46,149 nt of DNA from Paramacrobiotus richtersi (lineage: Eukaryota; Tardigrada; Eutardigrada; Parachela; Macrobiotidae). The stretch covers positions 1 to 46,149 of the forward strand of contig JAQGAU010000065.1 in NCBI GenBank assembly GCA_034698045.1. The letters are read 5' to 3'. Positions 44,149 through 46,149 of the stretch are shown piece by piece. A model generated the notes under the pieces. It searched no databases. It was not told the origin of the DNA and saw only the letters and a program-made list of their open reading frames with translations. Within the stretch, counting starts at the first letter, position 1; each line of letters starts with the position of its first letter. Both the position numbers and the translations under genes were made by a program.

Positions 44149-44174
44149 GATGCATTTTTTGCATCAGTGAGCAT
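44149..44174 (-). repeat. 26-bp inverted repeat, left arm
   Basis: An exact reverse complement of 45019-45044. Each unit itself contains GATGCA and TGCATC separated by five A or T bases, so it can fold on itself. Confidence 0.8.
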
Positions 44175-45018
44175 AGCCGTGTTGATGGATTAATCTTTTA
44201 ATTTTTTAATCAGACAGCCGGCCGATTTAATGTAGCATATAGCAGCATCGGCCCACACAGTTTTCGACGGGCTATCCAGCGGCGCATTTTAAATGGTCAT
44301 CAGACTGACCACTGGTCAGCGATGGTCAATGACCACCGGATAGTGGTTTATCATCATTGTTTTGTGACCATTATTTGTCGTATGGCTTTCCTTATCATGC
44401 AAACCACCACAGATTAGCAGCTATCGTGTTTCACTGAAGATTCTTTACGACTGCAGCTTTATGGGTGCAAATTTGCATACATTATACTGTATCCTGCACT
44501 TTCGCGCTGCTTTTCTTGCCCTAAGTTCTGACCATGATAGCGGAAACGGTCATTCCAGATTGACCTTGATTCCTAAATGAATGACCAACTGATTCCTGCC
44601 TATTTTTCAGTTTTATGATGGAAGCAAGAGCCATTTCGGGCAAAAACGGCTTGCACAGAGAAGCTTTTTGCAGTATATGTCATGCAATAGCTGGTCATCC
44701 GTTCTCGCTATGGCAGATTATAAAGTCCACGAAACAATTACCAACTTCCTGTTATACTTCCTGTACTAGGGTGGTCATCTAGACTTGCAGAAGGTAGGGA
44801 AAGTGCTTATTACTGGCTGAAAGAGGGGTTTTTACCTGATTTTCATCAGATTCTGTGAAGCCATTTTTCATAACTGCCCGCTGGTCATCCGGATGACCAT
44901 AAAATATATCCCAGTGGATAGCCCTGGAAAAACTGACCACAGCCAGTGCTTTGAGGGTCGAAAATTTTTCGTGCCTAATTTTAAAAAAAAAGAACCCTTT
45001 TGCTGTGAGAAATGCATC

Positions 45019-45044
45019 ATGCTCACTGATGCAAAAAATGCATC
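45019..45044 (+). repeat. 26-bp inverted repeat, right arm
   Basis: An exact reverse complement of 44149-44174, about 845 bases away. TGCATCATGCTCACTGATGCA spanning its left edge is a further imperfect palindrome. Confidence 0.8.
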
Positions 45045-45117
45045 GTACTGTCCTCGCTGACCTATGGTCAGACAAATCCCCACAAAAATCCCACTTCTTA
45101 ATTGAATTTTTTGACCA

Positions 45118-46149
45118 GCGAGTGCCAATTTTGGAGTCGAAATTCCGACTCCTTCCGGTACCTGGCGCTCGTAGGTTAATGTGTACTGCAGTATGAGCAT
45201 TCCAACTGCAGGAACTGCATTAACGCTTTCAGTAATTTTACCATTTTGTAGCTTGTACTGATCCGATAAATTATGTATTAATCAGTATTTTAGATTCCAA
45301 AAGAGCTGAGTAACTTGTACTGCAAAGACCTACGGAAGTAAAACGCTTGTCATAACGCACAACGGCTCGCAAATACCGATTTTTGCACAGCTTGTGATTC
45401 ATTCAAGTACGTCATCATCTTCGTGTACATGAGTACCAAGGAACGTTTGCTTGACTCTGCAGCTGGCGGGCAGTAAATATTCAGCAAACTACCGGCTAGT
45501 TTTCACGGATCTTTGGTATCCAGTTTCGTTTGGCTTACAGGTTACAAAGTTAGCTGACCATGCGGCCGTGCCTGAAAGCAAATATCGATGACAAAAGCAT
45601 CCGTCCTTCAAATGTGTGCATGACCTCTTGAAAGCCCTTTGCGGAAGAGATCTGTTGCAAAGTGGGAATCAAATGAATCAAATGACTTTGAATTCTGATG
45701 ACAATATGGAACATAATACAACAACGCCAAAATTTTGCGGCCTCAAAGGAGTCTACTGTATACACAAAAAGAACACCCCGTCGACATATTTCAGCATAGT
45801 ACATACGGGAAAATTACCAAGTGTGTTAGCATAATCATAAGCAGTCATAAATAATAGCACTGCACTGTGAAGCATTGAAAGGAATTCCCCAACAGACTCA
45901 GATGGATAAATTTCGGAAGTGTAGTGAAATAGTGTTCAATGTAGAAGACATTAAAAATCACCTTGAACTGTGCGTGATCCAGAATCAAAATCTATATACT
46001 CAGACAAGCAGTCTGTGAAACTTATTGCAAGTTTCCCATCTCAAAAAAGGTGTAATGAATCATTCTATCACCAACTTGTCGTTCTATGGATTACTGATCG
46101 CATCCAAGTCGTCTCATGATCAAATCGACTACGTGAACCTATTGTTTTC
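45118..46149. other. Right end of window, no gene seen
   Basis: No receptor, S-gene or other family signature was found on either strand. In the cassette order a type I GPCR would be expected to the right of the type II gene; none is visible up to the window edge. Short open frames at 45550-45804 (-) and 45616-45834 (+) overlap each other and look spurious. Confidence 0.45.

Larger units (their letters stand above)
43946..45117. repeat. TGGTCA/TGACCA-dense region
   Basis: I count 18 occurrences of TGGTCA or its complement in 1,172 bases, where under one is expected by chance. Five lie between 44294 and 44335. No coding frame of note overlaps. Such density suggests a structured repeat or the subterminal motif array of a non-autonomous element. 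Element ends and target duplications were not found. Confidence 0.55.

Overview
The window is metazoan nuclear DNA: every gene has short GT-AG (occasionally GC-AG) introns or is a single-exon receptor. The families present are omega-class glutathione transferase, class A GPCR, gustatory-receptor-like chemoreceptor, F-box protein and laminin G. Together they suggest an ecdysozoan invertebrate. A tardigrade is my best guess from general resemblance, but nothing in the sequence proves it. I found no rRNA, tRNA or CRISPR array.

Region 1 (1-14.6 kb, + strand): a head-to-tail array of five omega GST genes, called A to E here. A is cut off by the window edge. B to E share one five-exon structure with identical intron phases. 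C, D and E are young paralogs and A and B are older. The duplications carried promoter sequence, and an exact antioxidant-response core sits upstream of C.

Region 2 (15.5-21.5 kb): an intronless class A GPCR (type I, +), a five-exon F-box gene (-) interrupted by one in-frame TGA, and a three-exon gustatory-receptor-like gene (-) whose last two short exons carry the TM7 'TY' motif.

Region 3 (22.7-43.8 kb): a cassette present in three states. Its ancestral order appears to be S (-), GPCR type III (+), GPCR type II (+), GPCR type I (+). S is an unrecognised secreted protein encoded by six exons. Segment 1 has S1 intact, type II frameshifted and type I reduced to a relic. Segment 2 has S2 intact with a lengthened tail, types III and II as relics and type I intact. 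Segment 3 has S3 broken by a 5-bp duplication, types III and II intact and type I not seen in the window. The type I gene at 15.5 kb may be the end of a fourth segment.

Mobile DNA: a 1,577-bp terminal-inverted-repeat element with a perfect 8-bp target duplication (36,084-37,660). A second 1,710-bp inverted-repeat element (31,501-33,210) carries a decayed laminin-G fragment; the S3 region provides its likely empty site. A third region (43.8-45.1 kb) is packed with TGGTCA/TGACCA and has a perfect 26-bp inverted repeat.

Read together, this is a detoxification-gene array beside a receptor and secreted-protein cluster evolving by segmental duplication, gene death and element insertion. Exon calls come from splice-site reading and paralog comparison by eye; no transcript evidence was available.
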